Source: Kitasatospora purpeofusca | GTDB lineage: Bacteria > Actinomycetota > Actinomycetes > Streptomycetales > Streptomycetaceae | Reading direction: 5' to 3' | Assembly (NCBI RefSeq): GCF_000718025.1 | Contig: NZ_JODS01000002.1 | Coordinates: 1-64,000 of the forward strand | Length of the DNA stretch: 64,000 bases | Shown here: piece by piece, positions 34,773 to 43,802 of the stretch | Numbering within the stretch: the first letter of the stretch is position 1 | Layout: every line of letters starts with the position of its first letter | Notes under the pieces: model-generated | The model's database searches: none | What the model saw: the letters and a program-made list of their open reading frames with translations, nothing else | What the model was told of the DNA's origin: nothing | Made by a program: the position numbers and the translations under genes

Positions 34773-37333
34773 GCAACGGACTCGCCCGCGCCTCGGTGCG
34801 CTTCCGTCCCGTCTCCTTCGTCGGGACCTTCGTCGCGCTGTTCTTCGCCGCCGCCGTGATCACGGCCTGCGGCACCCTGCTGCAGACCGGCATCACGGCC
34901 TCGGTGCCGGCCGGCCGGTACGCGGACGCCCCCGTCGTGGTGGCCGCCGACCCGACCGTCGGCATCACCTTCCGGGAGGGCGAGGACACCGACACCGAGG
35001 AGCAGCCCGTCCCCGACCGGGCCCGGGTGGACGCGGCGCTGACTGCCCGGATCGCCGCGCAGCCGGGGGTGGCCGCGGCCCGCCCGGACAGCGCGTTCCC
35101 GGTGCAGGGCGGGCCGGGCGGCCCGCTCACCGGCCGGGGCTTCGCCGCGCTCGGCATCGCGGGCCCGCAGGACCGCCTGGTCGAGGGCCGCGCCCCCGGC
35201 GCCGGCGAGGTCGTGCTCGACGCCGACACCGCGCGCGCCGCGCAGCTGGCCCCCGGCGCCACCGTGGCGCTCACCGCGCCGGGCGGCGGCGGAAGCTACC
35301 GGATCTCCGGCCTGGCCGCCCCGCAGCCGGCCGGGCCCACGGCCTGGTTCGCCGACCAGCAGGCCGACCGGCTCTCCGGCCACCCCGGCCGGGTGGACGC
35401 GATCGCCGTCCAGCCGCGCGAGGGCGTGACCGCCAAGGCCCTCGCCGACCAGGTCGGTACGGCCGTCGGCGGCGCCGCCGAGGTGCGGACCGGCCGGGAC
35501 CGGGGCGCCGTCGAGCAGCCGGCGCTCGCCGGGGCCCGCGAGGCGCTGGCCGGGATCGGCGGCTCCTTCGGCGGCATCGCCACCATGACCGCCGTGTTCG
35601 TGGTGGTCTCCACCGTCGCCCTCGCCACCGGCCAGCGCGCCCGCGAGTTCGCGCTGCTGCGCGCCGTCGGCGCCACGCCCCGGCAGATCCGCCGCACCAT
35701 CGCCACCGAGGCGATGCTGGTCGCGCCGCTCGCCGCCGCGAGCGGCCTCCTGCCCGGCCTCGCGCTGGCCCGCTGGTGGTTCGGCGGGATGGTGGAGCGC
35801 GGGGCCGTCCCCGAGGCCGTGGAACTGTCCGTCGGGCCGCTGCCGATGGTCGCCGCGGTGGTGCTGTGCACACTCGCGGCCCTCGCGGCCGGCTTCTTCG
35901 CGGCCCGCCGCCCGGCCCGGATGCGGGCCAGCCAGGCGCTGGGCGCGGCCGCCGTCGAACCGTCCCGGCCGGGGTGGATCCGCACCGGCCTGGGCCTGCT
36001 CTTCGCCGTCGGCGGCACCGTGCTCGCCGGGGTCGCCACCGGGCTGAACGGCACCGACGCCGCCAACACCGCGCTGGGCGTGGTGATGTGCTTCCTGACG
36101 GCGGTCGCCCTGCTCGGTCCCTGGGTGGCCCGGGTCGCGGCCGGACTGCTCGGGGTGCCGCTGCGGGCCGGCGGCGCGCCCGGCTCGCTGGCGGCCGACA
36201 ACACCCGCGCCAACGCCCGCCGGCTGGCCTCGGCGATCACCCCGATCGCCATGGTCACCGCCTTCTGCGGCACCCTGCTGTTCATGCAGAGCACCCTCCG
36301 GCACGAGAGCGGCGAGCAGGTGCGGACCGGTCTCACCGCCGACCACGTGCTCGGCTCCACCGGCCCCGGCCTGCCGGCCGCCGTGCCGGGTGCCGCCGGC
36401 GCCGCCGGGACCCCCGGGGTGGTCGAGCGGGCGGCCGGGCTGCCCGGCGTGGACGCGGCCGTCGGCGTGCTGCGCACCGGCGTCGTGTACCGCGACGGCC
36501 ACAACCTGGACTCGGCCGCCGCACTGGGCATCACCGGCGACCCGTCCCGGCTGCCCCGGGTGCTCGACCTCGACGTCCGCACCGGTGCGCTCGCCGACCT
36601 GGGCCGGTCCCCGGACACCGTGGCACTGGACGCGACCCTGGCCTCCGCCCTGGGCGCCGAGGTGGGCGAGCGGGTGCAGCTCTGGCTCGGCGACGGGACG
36701 GAGAGCAAGCCGCTGGTGGTCGCCACCTACGGGCGCGGGCTCGGCTTCGGCCAGGTGCTGCTGCCGAGGGCGGCGGTGGCGGAGCACGTCACCGCGGCGT
36801 TCGACCAGCAGGTGCTGGTCGCGGACGCGCCCGGCGCCGACCGGGCGGCGGTCGCCCGGGGGCTGGCGGGGCTCGGCGTCCCGGGCATGACCGTCACCGA
36901 CCGGGCGGGCTTCGCCGCCCAGGCGGACAAGGACCAGGAGATGGGCGCCTGGGCGAACGCGGTGATGGCCGGGGTGCTCGGCGGGTTCGCCGCGGTCACG
37001 GCCGCGAACACCCTGGTGATGACGGTGCTGGACCGGCGGCGCGAGGTGGCGCTGCTCCGGCTGGCCGGGACCACCCGGGGGCAGGTGCGCCGCATGATGC
37101 GCTGGGAGGCGCTGCTGGTGGCCGCGACCGGCCTGGGGGTCGGCGCGGTGATCGCCTGGGTCACCCTGGTGCCGGTCACCCGGGGCCTCACCGGTGCCTC
37201 GCCGTACGTGCCGCCGGGGACGGCGCTGCCGCTGGCCGCCGGGGCGGTGGCGCTGTGCCTGGCCGCGACCGCTGCTCCGGCCAGGGCGCTGCTGCGGTCC
37301 CGGCCGATCGCGATGGGCGGCGGGAAGCAGTAG
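34769..37333 (+). CDS. FtsX-like ABC transporter permease
   Basis: An 854-residue permease with two FtsX units. Each unit has an extracytoplasmic domain followed by three helices (GIATMTAVFVVVSTVALATGQRAREFALLRAVGATPRQIRRTI at about 270-310; GVLGGFAAVTAANTLVMTVLDRRREVALLRLAGTTRGQVRRMM near 730-775). A further helix lies near the N-terminus. Actinobacterial MacB-type exporters of this size have ten helices. The substrate is unknown. A 17-bp terminator follows. Confidence 0.92.
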   Translation: MSNGLARASVRFRPVSFVGTFVALFFAAAVITACGTLLQTGITASVPAGRYADAPVVVAADPTVGITFREGEDTDTEEQPVPDRARVDAALTARIAAQPGVAAARPDSAFPVQGGPGGPLTGRGFAALGIAGPQDRLVEGRAPGAGEVVLDADTARAAQLAPGATVALTAPGGGGSYRISGLAAPQPAGPTAWFADQQADRLSGHPGRVDAIAVQPREGVTAKALADQVGTAVGGAAEVRTGRDRGAVEQPALAGAREALAGIGGSFGGIATMTAVFVVVSTVALATGQRAREFALLRAVGATPRQIRRTIATEAMLVAPLAAASGLLPGLALARWWFGGMVERGAVPEAVELSVGPLPMVAAVVLCTLAALAAGFFAARRPARMRASQALGAAAVEPSRPGWIRTGLGLLFAVGGTVLAGVATGLNGTDAANTALGVVMCFLTAVALLGPWVARVAAGLLGVPLRAGGAPGSLAADNTRANARRLASAITPIAMVTAFCGTLLFMQSTLRHESGEQVRTGLTADHVLGSTGPGLPAAVPGAAGAAGTPGVVERAAGLPGVDAAVGVLRTGVVYRDGHNLDSAAALGITGDPSRLPRVLDLDVRTGALADLGRSPDTVALDATLASALGAEVGERVQLWLGDGTESKPLVVATYGRGLGFGQVLLPRAAVAEHVTAAFDQQVLVADAPGADRAAVARGLAGLGVPGMTVTDRAGFAAQADKDQEMGAWANAVMAGVLGGFAAVTAANTLVMTVLDRRREVALLRLAGTTRGQVRRMMRWEALLVAATGLGVGAVIAWVTLVPVTRGLTGASPYVPPGTALPLAAGAVALCLAATAAPARALLRSRPIAMGGGKQ

Positions 37334-37419
37334 CGGTTCCGCACGCGACGCGACGCGACGGGGTGTGGCGAGGCGAGGCGTGGCGGGGCGTGGCGGGAGA
37401 AGGGGCGGCCTTCGGGTCC

Positions 37420-37470
37420 GGGCCCCGGTCCACCGAGGGCGACGGGGGTGTCGTCGGTGGACCGGGGCCC
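37420..37470. terminator. Strong terminator after the ABC transporter
   Basis: GGGCCCCGGTCCACCGA (37420-37436) pairs perfectly over 17 bp with 37454-37470. The 505-bp gap 37334-37838 contains no convincing gene; its less GC-rich part (about 37640-37700) probably carries the promoter of the next operon. Confidence 0.85.
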
Positions 37471-37838
37471 TTCGCGTGCGCGGGGCCGCGTCCGCGGGTT
37501 CGCGTGTACGTGCCCGCGCGCGCGGTTCTGCGCACGCGTGGGCTCGTGGGAGCACGACAGGGGCTCGCGGCGGAGGCCCGCGCGGGACGTCGCACCGGCC
37601 GTTCGGGTGACAAAGCCGGGCTGAACAGCCGCGCGAGAGTGGTCGTCGGCCGTAAAGCCCTTGAGCCACACCGATAGTGATGTGTGATCAGTTACGCTCA
37701 CGGCCGCGTCCGTCCAGGTGGCGCGCGCCCGTAGTGCCACGTCACACCCACCCGCCCCCCGCGCCGAGCGCGTCCGGCATGCCTGTCATCCCGGCCTGCC
37801 CGCTCCGCCGCGGTGCCCGGCAGAGAGAAGGCCGACCG

Positions 37839-38507
37839 TTGAGCAGTCCCCCCGTGGCCCGCACGCCCCGCCTTCCGTCGCTCGCCCCGGCGGGCCCGTC
37901 GGCCCCTGCCCCGGCCGTCCCCCCGGGGATCCGCCTGCCGCGGCTGCTGCTGCGGGCCACCGCGACCGCGTCGGCCGTGCTGGGGCTGGCCCAGACGGTG
38001 CTGGCCGGCAGCTTCCTGAACGGCCACTACGAGGCGCTGCGGGCGCACGAGCTGGCCGCGATGGCCCTGGGCGGCCTGCTGCTCGCCCAGCTGCCGGTGG
38101 CCGCGCTGGTCCGCCGCGGCGGGGGAGCGGGCGGCGCGCGCGGGCCGTGGTGGCCGCTCTGCGCCAGCGCGCTGCTGCTGGCCGCGCTGGGGGCCCAGAT
38201 GGGGACCGGCTACGAACGGGCGGTCGGCGTGCACGTGACCCTGGGCGTGCTGCTGGTCAGCGGGCTGCTGTTCGGCCTGGTCGGGGCCTGGCGGCCGGCC
38301 CCGGCCCTGGCCCCGGTCCCGGCCCCGGCGCTGTCGCCGTCGTCGGACACTGAACCCGTCGCCGAAGCGCCCGCCGAGTCCGAGTCCGAGTCCGGCTCCG
38401 AACCCGAGTCCGGCTCCGTGGCCGGTTCCGGGACCGGCGACGGCGGCTCCGGTCGGCTGCCCCGGCCCACCGGCCCGGGCGCCGACGCGGTGGAGGTGAC
38501 GCCGTGA
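37839..38507 (+). CDS. Four-helix membrane protein coupled to the multicopper oxidase
   Basis: About 222 residues: a Pro-rich cytosolic start, four membrane helices, and a Ser/Glu-rich tail (ESESESGSEPESGS). His residues at the edge of helix 2 (LRAHELAAM) and in helix 4 (GVHVTLGVLL) resemble the heme ligands of small b-type cytochromes, which would suit electron or copper handling beside an oxidase. I do not recognise the family. TTG 37839 is preferred because AGAGAAGG lies 8 bases upstream; GTG 37854 is the alternative. The end overlaps the oxidase start (GTGA). Confidence 0.68.
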   Translation: MSSPPVARTPRLPSLAPAGPSAPAPAVPPGIRLPRLLLRATATASAVLGLAQTVLAGSFLNGHYEALRAHELAAMALGGLLLAQLPVAALVRRGGGAGGARGPWWPLCASALLLAALGAQMGTGYERAVGVHVTLGVLLVSGLLFGLVGAWRPAPALAPVPAPALSPSSDTEPVAEAPAESESESGSEPESGSVAGSGTGDGGSGRLPRPTGPGADAVEVTP

Positions 38508-40144
38508 ACCGCCGCCGGTTCCTCGGCGCCGGCGTGGCCGTGCTCGGTGCGGGTGCCGTCGGGGCCTTCGCCGGCCCGGCGACTGCCCGGCTGCTGGCCG
38601 AGGGCCGGCCCGGCCGGCTGCTGAGCAGCGAGGTCCCGCTGCCGGCGGCGTTCCAGGTACCGCTTCCCGTCCCGGCGGTCCTCGCCCCCGTCCGCTCCGA
38701 CGCCACCTCGGACCACTACGAGATCACCCAGCAGATCGCCCGGCTGGAGGTCCTGCCCGGACTGCGCACCGAGGCCTGGACGTACGGCGGGACCTTCCCC
38801 GGTCCGACCCTGGTGGCCCGCTCCGGCCGGGAGATGGTGGTGCGGCACCGCAACGAGCTGGCGGTGCCCACCGTGGTCCACCTCCACGGCGGCCACACCC
38901 CGGCGGAGAGCGACGGCTACCCGGTGGACCTGCTGCTCCCGGTCGGCTCGTCCGCCGACCGTTCCACCTGGGCCGCCCACGCCGACCACCCGGGCCATGC
39001 CGACCACCCGATGGCCGGAATGGCCGGAATGGCGGGCATGGCCGGCATGACCGGAACGACGGGTGCCGCAGACCTCTCCCGGACCGTCACCGGCGAGCGC
39101 ACGTACGGCTACCCGTGCCGCCAGCGCGCGGCCACCCTCTGGTACCACGACCACCGGATGGGCTTCACCGGTCCCGGCGTCTGGCGCGGCCTGGCCGGTT
39201 TCCACCTGGTCCGCGACGAGGAGGAGGAGGCCCTGCCGCTGCCGCGCGGCGAGCGCGAACTCCCGCTGATGCTCGCCGACCGGTCCTTCAGCGCCGACGG
39301 CTCCTTCGCCTACCCCGCCGCCGACGCGACCCTCGCCGTCCCCGGCGTCACCGAGGACTACATGAACGGCGTCCTCGGCGACGTCGTCCTGGTCAACGGC
39401 GCCCCCTGGCCGCGCGCCGAGGTCGACCGGGCCCGCTACCGGCTGCGCGTGCTCAACGCCTCCAACACCCGCCTCTACCGGCTGGAACTCGACCCGCAGC
39501 CGTCCGGCGGCGACGCCCTGGTCCAGATCGGCGGCGACGGCGGCCTGCTGGAGCAGCCGATCGCGCACGACGCGGTCGAGATCGCGCCCGCCGAGCGCTT
39601 CGACCTGGTGGTCGACTTCGCCCGCTACCCGGCCGGCACCCAGGTCCGGCTGATGAACCGGTTCGGCAGCGGGCGGACGGAGGAGGTCATGCGCTTCGAC
39701 GTCTCCTCGCGGCCGGTGCGCGACGACTCGACCGTCCCCGAACGGCTCTGCACCCTGGAGCGGCTCGACCCGGCCGCCGCCGTCACCACCCGGACCTTCG
39801 GCTTCCGGCGCAGCCGCAACGCGGGCTGGACGATCAACAACCAGCCCTACGAGCCGGGCCGCTCGCTCGCCCGGCCGGCGCTCGGTTCCATCGAGAAGTG
39901 GCGGTTCTTCTCGGACGTCCACCACCCCGTCCATGTGCACCTGAACTCCTTCCAGGTGCTGTCCCGCAACGGCAAGGACCCGGGGCCGTACGACGCGGGC
40001 TGGAAGGACACCGTGGACCTGCGGCCGGCCGAGGCGGTGGAGGTGCTGGTGCGGTTCACCGACTACGCGGGGACGTACATGCTGCACTGCCACAACCTGG
40101 AGCACGAGGACATGGCGATGATGGCGGACTTCGTGGTCGAGTGA
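38504..40144 (+). CDS. TAT-exported multicopper oxidase
   Basis: A 546-residue oxidase with a twin-arginine signal (NRRRFLGAGVAVLGAGAVGAFAG). All four copper motifs are present: HLHGG near 127, WYHDH near 212, HPVHVHLN near 475 and HCHNLEHEDM near 527, with Cys-His-x-Asn-Leu-Glu-His completing the T1/T3 sites. A Met/His-rich insertion near 165-190 (HADHPGHADHPMAGMAGMAG) resembles the copper-binding loop of CueO-type enzymes. It may oxidise Cu(I) or phenolics outside the membrane. GTG 38504 overlaps the upstream membrane protein's stop. Confidence 0.9.
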   Translation: MNRRRFLGAGVAVLGAGAVGAFAGPATARLLAEGRPGRLLSSEVPLPAAFQVPLPVPAVLAPVRSDATSDHYEITQQIARLEVLPGLRTEAWTYGGTFPGPTLVARSGREMVVRHRNELAVPTVVHLHGGHTPAESDGYPVDLLLPVGSSADRSTWAAHADHPGHADHPMAGMAGMAGMAGMTGTTGAADLSRTVTGERTYGYPCRQRAATLWYHDHRMGFTGPGVWRGLAGFHLVRDEEEEALPLPRGERELPLMLADRSFSADGSFAYPAADATLAVPGVTEDYMNGVLGDVVLVNGAPWPRAEVDRARYRLRVLNASNTRLYRLELDPQPSGGDALVQIGGDGGLLEQPIAHDAVEIAPAERFDLVVDFARYPAGTQVRLMNRFGSGRTEEVMRFDVSSRPVRDDSTVPERLCTLERLDPAAAVTTRTFGFRRSRNAGWTINNQPYEPGRSLARPALGSIEKWRFFSDVHHPVHVHLNSFQVLSRNGKDPGPYDAGWKDTVDLRPAEAVEVLVRFTDYAGTYMLHCHNLEHEDMAMMADFVVE

Positions 40145-40160
40145 TCGGCGGCGCCCCGCC

Positions 40161-40223
40161 CGGTCGGCCCGGTTCGTTCGGCTCAGCCCGGTCGGCCCGG
40201 TCCGTTCGGCTCAGCCCGGTCGG
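40161..40223. repeat. 28-bp tandem repeat, 2.25 copies
   Basis: Two 28-bp units (40161-40188, 40189-40216) differ at one base and are followed by a 7-base partial unit. They lie in the 304-bp gap after the multicopper oxidase; the rest of that gap (to 40448) shows no gene. Confidence 0.75.
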
Positions 40224-40448
40224 TGGGGCCCGTTCGGCGGAGCGCGGCGGGCACCGGGGCGGGCGACCGGACGCCCGCCCCGGTCCGCCCGTCCGCCCCG
40301 TCCCCGGCACGGACCGTTCGGTCCCGACATGCCGCGCCGCCGGGCGTGATCTAGCGTCGCGGGGAGGACCGCGGGAGCATCCCGGTCCTGCCGGACGGGG
40401 GACCCGCTGGACGGGAACCCGCCGGACGGACGCACCGAGGAGCCGCGC

Positions 40449-41810
40449 ATGACCAGTCCGACCGAACGCCGGCGGCGCGGCCGGGCCGCCCGCGACCGCG
40501 TACCGCGTTCCGCCCACGGCCCCTGGATCCCCTCCGCCGACCGGCCCGACCCGCTGGCCGTGCTGGCCCGGCAGGCCGAGGACCGGGTCGCCGACCTCGG
40601 CCCGATCCGCTACGGGCGGATGGCCGAATCGCCGTTCGCCTTCCTGCGCGGCTCCGCCGCCGTCATGGCCGCCGATCTGGCGGCCGTCCCCGACACCGGT
40701 ATCACCGTCCAACTCTGCGGTGACGCCCACCTGTTGAACTTCGGCGTGTACGCCTCGCCGGAGCGGGCACTGCTCTTCGACGTCAACGACTTCGACGAGA
40801 CCTACCCCGGCCCGTTCGAGTGGGACGTCAAGCGCCTCGCCGCCAGCGTCGCCGTCGCGGCCCGCGACAACGGCCACTCCGAGGAGCAGGTCCGCCGCGC
40901 CGCGCTCACCGCCGCGCAGGGCTACGCCACCGCCGTGCGCCGCCTCGCCGGGATGGGCGAACTCGACGTCTGGTACGCCCGGATCGACACCGAGGACATC
41001 CTGCCGCTGGTCGGCAAGGCCAGCCGCCGCAAGCGCGTCGAGGCCAACCTGGACAAGGCCCGCCGCCGCACCAGCCTCCAGGCCTTCGGCAAGCTCACCG
41101 AGAAGGGCGAGGACGGGCGGCGGCGGATCGTCGACGACCCGCCGCTGATCGAGCGGCTGCCGGAGGACGAACTGCGCCTGGTCGGCAAGATCTACGGCGA
41201 CTACCGGGCCACCCTCGCCGAGGACCGCCGCGTGCTGCTCGACCGGTTCCAACTGGTGGACGTCGCCCGCAAGGTGGTCGGCGTCGGCAGTGTCGGTACC
41301 CGCTGCTTCATCCTGCTGCTGTCCGGGCGGGACGAGAGCGATCCGCTGTTCCTGCAGATCAAGGAGGCCGGGCGGTCCGTGCTGGAGGAGTACCTGCCCG
41401 TCTCCCGCCCGTCCGCCGAGGCGCCGGTGGTCCACGGCGGCCGTCGGGTCGTCACCGGCCAGCACCTCATGCAGGCGGCCAGCGACATCTTCCTCGGCTG
41501 GACCACCGGCCCGGCCGGGCGGCACTTCTACGGCCGCCAGCTGCGCGACATGAAGGGCTCGGCGGACGTCGCCCGGATGACGCCAGCCGACCTGCGGAAG
41601 TACGCCGACCTCTGCGGCCGTACCCTTGCCCGCGCGCACGCCCGCTCCGGCGACCGGTTCGCCGTCGCCGGCTACCTGGGCCGCTCGGACGTCTTCGCCG
41701 AGGCCATCGCCGACTTCTCGGTCCGGTACGCCGACCGGACCGCCGCCGACCACGCCGAGCTGCTGGCGGCGATCGACGAGGGCACGGTGACGGCGCAGCG
41801 GGGCGTCTGA
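40449..41810 (+). CDS. DUF2252-family protein
   Basis: A 453-residue soluble protein. FAFLRGSAAVMAADLA, CGDAHLLNFGVYASPER, LLFDVNDFDETYPGPFEWDVKRLAASV and KGSADVARM are hallmark blocks of DUF2252, an actinobacteria-rich family distantly like aminoglycoside-phosphotransferase-type kinases (GDAHLLNFG as a catalytic-loop-like motif, DVNDFD as a metal-binding-like motif). No reaction is established. GGAGC precedes ATG 40449. It stands alone, with a hairpin array immediately downstream. Confidence 0.85.
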   Translation: MTSPTERRRRGRAARDRVPRSAHGPWIPSADRPDPLAVLARQAEDRVADLGPIRYGRMAESPFAFLRGSAAVMAADLAAVPDTGITVQLCGDAHLLNFGVYASPERALLFDVNDFDETYPGPFEWDVKRLAASVAVAARDNGHSEEQVRRAALTAAQGYATAVRRLAGMGELDVWYARIDTEDILPLVGKASRRKRVEANLDKARRRTSLQAFGKLTEKGEDGRRRIVDDPPLIERLPEDELRLVGKIYGDYRATLAEDRRVLLDRFQLVDVARKVVGVGSVGTRCFILLLSGRDESDPLFLQIKEAGRSVLEEYLPVSRPSAEAPVVHGGRRVVTGQHLMQAASDIFLGWTTGPAGRHFYGRQLRDMKGSADVARMTPADLRKYADLCGRTLARAHARSGDRFAVAGYLGRSDVFAEAIADFSVRYADRTAADHAELLAAIDEGTVTAQRGV

Positions 41811-41814
41811 GGGG

Positions 41815-42045
41815 GTTGGGCGCTTGGCCAACGGGCGTCCGGGCGGGCGGTCGGCGGGGCGGTTGGGCGCTTGGCCAACGGGATGTCCGATGGGTTGGGC
41901 GTGCGACCAACAGGGTGCCGGTCCGGCGAACTGGGTGCCCGCCCAACAGGCCGTCCGGGCAGTTGGCCACCCGACCAATGGGATGACCGAGCGGTTGGGC
42001 GTGTGACCAACAGGGCGTTTTCGAGCAGCTGGTCGCCCGGCCAGC
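41815..42045. repeat. Array of seven 18-bp hairpin units, GTTGG-N8-CCAAC
   Basis: Seven units, each exactly 18 bp, lie at 41815-41832, 41862-41879, 41894-41911, 41930-41947, 41962-41979, 41994-42011 and 42028-42045. Spacing between starts is 47, 32, 36, 32, 32 and 34. The arms are GTTGG/CCAAC in four units; unit 7 is GCTGG/CCAGC (a paired change), unit 5 has GTTGG/CCAAT (wobble), unit 4 ACTGG/CCAAC (end mismatch). Linkers resemble GGG(A/T)G(T/A)CCGG. It fills most of the 355-bp gap between the DUF2252 gene and the XRE regulator. Confidence 0.85.
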
Positions 42046-42112
42046 AAAGGTGCCCGGCCCGCTCGGCCCCTCCCTGCCCCACCCCCCTGCCCCGCCCCGA
42101 GAGTTCACCGCG

Positions 42113-42165
42113 CATTCCCTCCGGGGAATGGCTCGGCGGCCCCGTTCCGGCTACAACTGGCTGTC
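42113..42165 (+). promoter_or_regulatory. XRE gene promoter with overlapping operator; leaderless start
   Basis: CATTCCC-TCCG-GGGAATG (42113-42130) is a perfect 7-bp inverted repeat. A possible promoter TGGCTC (42129-42134)-17 bp-TACAAC (42152-42157) begins inside it. The -10 ends 8 bases before GTG 42166, and no ribosome site is visible, so the mRNA is probably leaderless. The same operator core recurs before the neighbouring SnoaL-like gene. Confidence 0.68.
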
Positions 42166-42945
42166 GTGGACTTTCCCAGTACGCTCCGCGAGCGCCGCAC
42201 CGGCCGCCGCCTCAGCCAGCTCGAACTCGCCGGCCGGGCGGGCACCACCCAGCGCCACCTCAGTTTCATGGAGTCGGGCCGGTCGGCCCCCGGGCGCGGC
42301 ATGGTCGTCCGGCTCGCCGAGTCGCTCGACCTGTCGCTGCGCGAGCGCAACGAGCTTCTGCTGTCGGCCGGTTACGCCCCCGTGTACGCGGAGTGCCAGC
42401 TCGACGGGCCCGAGCTGGCGCCCGTCCGCTCCGCGCTCGGCCACATCCTGGAAGGTCATCTCCCCTACCCCGCCGTGGTGGTGGACGGCCGGGGCGACAT
42501 CGTCGCGGCCAATGCCGCGCTCGGACTGCTGACCGAGGGGGCCGCGCCCGAGCTGCTCGGCCGGGGCGCGAACGCCTACCGGCTCGCCCTGCATCCGGCC
42601 GGGCTCGCCCCGAGGATCGTCAACTTCGCGGCGTGGTCCCGGCATGTCCTGGCGGCGACCTCGCACCTGGCTGAACTGCACGACGAACTGGCGGGCTACG
42701 TGCCGCCGTTGGACGAGTCCCCGGCCGCCCGGGATCCGCTGGGCTTCGCCGTCCCGCTGCATCTGCGCAGCCCGTACGGCGAGTTGCACCTGATGACGAC
42801 GGTGACCACCTTCGCGACCGCCGTCGACGTGACGCTCGCCGAACTGCGACTGGAGGCCTTCCTGCCGGTCGACGAGCCGACGGCTGTCGCCCTGCGCGCC
42901 TATGCGGAGCTGGAGCCGGGGGATCAGAGCCCGGGGAACTGGTAG
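42166..42945 (+). CDS. XRE-family regulator with MmyB-like ligand domain
   Basis: A 259-residue regulator: N-terminal Cro/C1 helix-turn-helix (LRERRTGRRLSQLELAGRAGTTQRHLSFMESGRSAPGRGMVVRLAESL, residues 7-54) and a C-terminal MmyB-type PAS-like domain (YPAVVVDGRGDIVAANAAL...SPYGELHLMTTVTTFATAVDVTLAELRLEAFLPVD). Proteins of this type often control an adjacent oxidoreductase or small-molecule enzyme. The gene is convergent with the SnoaL-like gene, whose stop lies within its last codons (22-bp overlap), and both promoters carry ATTCCC-N4-GGGAAT. Confidence 0.88.
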   Translation: MDFPSTLRERRTGRRLSQLELAGRAGTTQRHLSFMESGRSAPGRGMVVRLAESLDLSLRERNELLLSAGYAPVYAECQLDGPELAPVRSALGHILEGHLPYPAVVVDGRGDIVAANAALGLLTEGAAPELLGRGANAYRLALHPAGLAPRIVNFAAWSRHVLAATSHLAELHDELAGYVPPLDESPAARDPLGFAVPLHLRSPYGELHLMTTVTTFATAVDVTLAELRLEAFLPVDEPTAVALRAYAELEPGDQSPGNW

Positions 42946-43376
42946 TCGGTCGCGATCCGGCCGTCCTTGTCCAGTACCAGCAGCTCGACCCCGCCGCCGA
43001 GCACCTCGTCCTCGCCCGGGCGCACCATCACCCAGGTCAGCTTGACGGCGTCGCCGACCTGGATCGCCTCACCCTGCTCGCGGAACACGTAGTCGCCGCC
43101 GGCCACGAACTCCTCGTGCGCCCGGGCCACCCGCCGCTCCAGGGCGCCGTGGCCGCGGGCCTCCAGCACGGTTTCCGCGAAGCCGAGTTCGGCCGCCCGC
43201 TCGCGCATGTCCTCGGGCGGCTGGAGCAGGTGGACGCCGTCCGTCGCCCACAGCTCCTCGACCGCCCGGCGCCGCCGCTCCGGGTCGGGCTCGTTCCAGA
43301 GCGCGACATAGCGCTCGGCGATCTGCTGCGCGGTGCCGGTGCTCACGTTGGTGCTGGTGCTGGTCCTCGTGCTCAT
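42924..43376 (-). CDS. SnoaL/NTF2-like small protein
   Basis: A 150-residue cone-fold protein: Thr/Ser-rich start, then AQQIAERYVALWNEPDPERRRRAVEELWATDGVHLL and a curved sheet (FREQGEAIQVGDAVKLTWVMVRPGEDEVLGGGVELLVLDKDGRIATDYQFPG). NTF2-like proteins can be isomerases, hydrolases or binding proteins; no catalytic set is evident. ATG 43376 is chosen because GAGGAAG lies just upstream; the longer open frame is unsupported. The promoter shares an operator with the convergent XRE gene. Confidence 0.82.
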   Translation of the reverse strand: MSTRTSTSTNVSTGTAQQIAERYVALWNEPDPERRRRAVEELWATDGVHLLQPPEDMRERAAELGFAETVLEARGHGALERRVARAHEEFVAGGDYVFREQGEAIQVGDAVKLTWVMVRPGEDEVLGGGVELLVLDKDGRIATDYQFPGL

Positions 43377-43802
43377 CGTGACTTCCTCGATCCCCTCGTA
43401 GTCGTCCTTCGCGCCACCCATCCTGGGAGACGGAGGGAGGCCCGACAATTCCCGGCGGGGAATGCCGACAGGCCGCCCCGGGGCCCGTCCGGGGCCCGTC
43501 CACCGGCGGGGGAGGAGCCCCGCCGAGTGGTGGATTGCGAAGCGCCGCACCCCCGCCGAACGGGGGTGGTTCGGCTCCGAACGTGCACCAACCACCCTTG
43601 GTGGTACAGCCCTTGAGGCGCGATCGGGACGCTGTTCACTTGTCGGACATGTCTTCGACAACCTGATTTCTCGTCAGTAACATGACGATCCGCGCGGCCG
43701 TGCGGGCCGCGCTCCCCCTGCCACACCCACCCTCGTTCCCGGGCCGGCGCGCACCGTCCGCGCGCCGCCGCCCGCGTGGAACACGCCGCTGAAAGAGCCC
43801 CG
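43377..43802. other. Divergent promoter region between the SnoaL-like and lipoprotein genes
   Basis: The 426-bp gap has no convincing gene. Its left third carries the SnoaL-like promoter and operator. Around 43600-43680 the GC content falls (TTGTCGGACATGTCTTCGACAA, then GATTTCTCGTCAGTAACATG), suggesting the promoter of the lipoprotein gene, with a TTGTCG-N10-CGACAA inverted repeat near 43639-43660. Confidence 0.5.
43418..43463 (-). promoter_or_regulatory. SnoaL-like gene promoter with the XRE-type operator
   Basis: ATTCCC-GGCG-GGGAAT occupies 43448-43463, a palindrome in the same frame as the one before the XRE gene. Reading leftward, TTGTCG-17 bp-CAGGAT forms a plausible promoter whose -35 starts at the final T of the palindrome, exactly as for the XRE promoter. 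Confidence 0.65.

Noticed and set aside
41815..42045. CRISPR array
   Set aside because: The repeats are short imperfect palindromes, the spacers resemble each other, and no cas gene is nearby.
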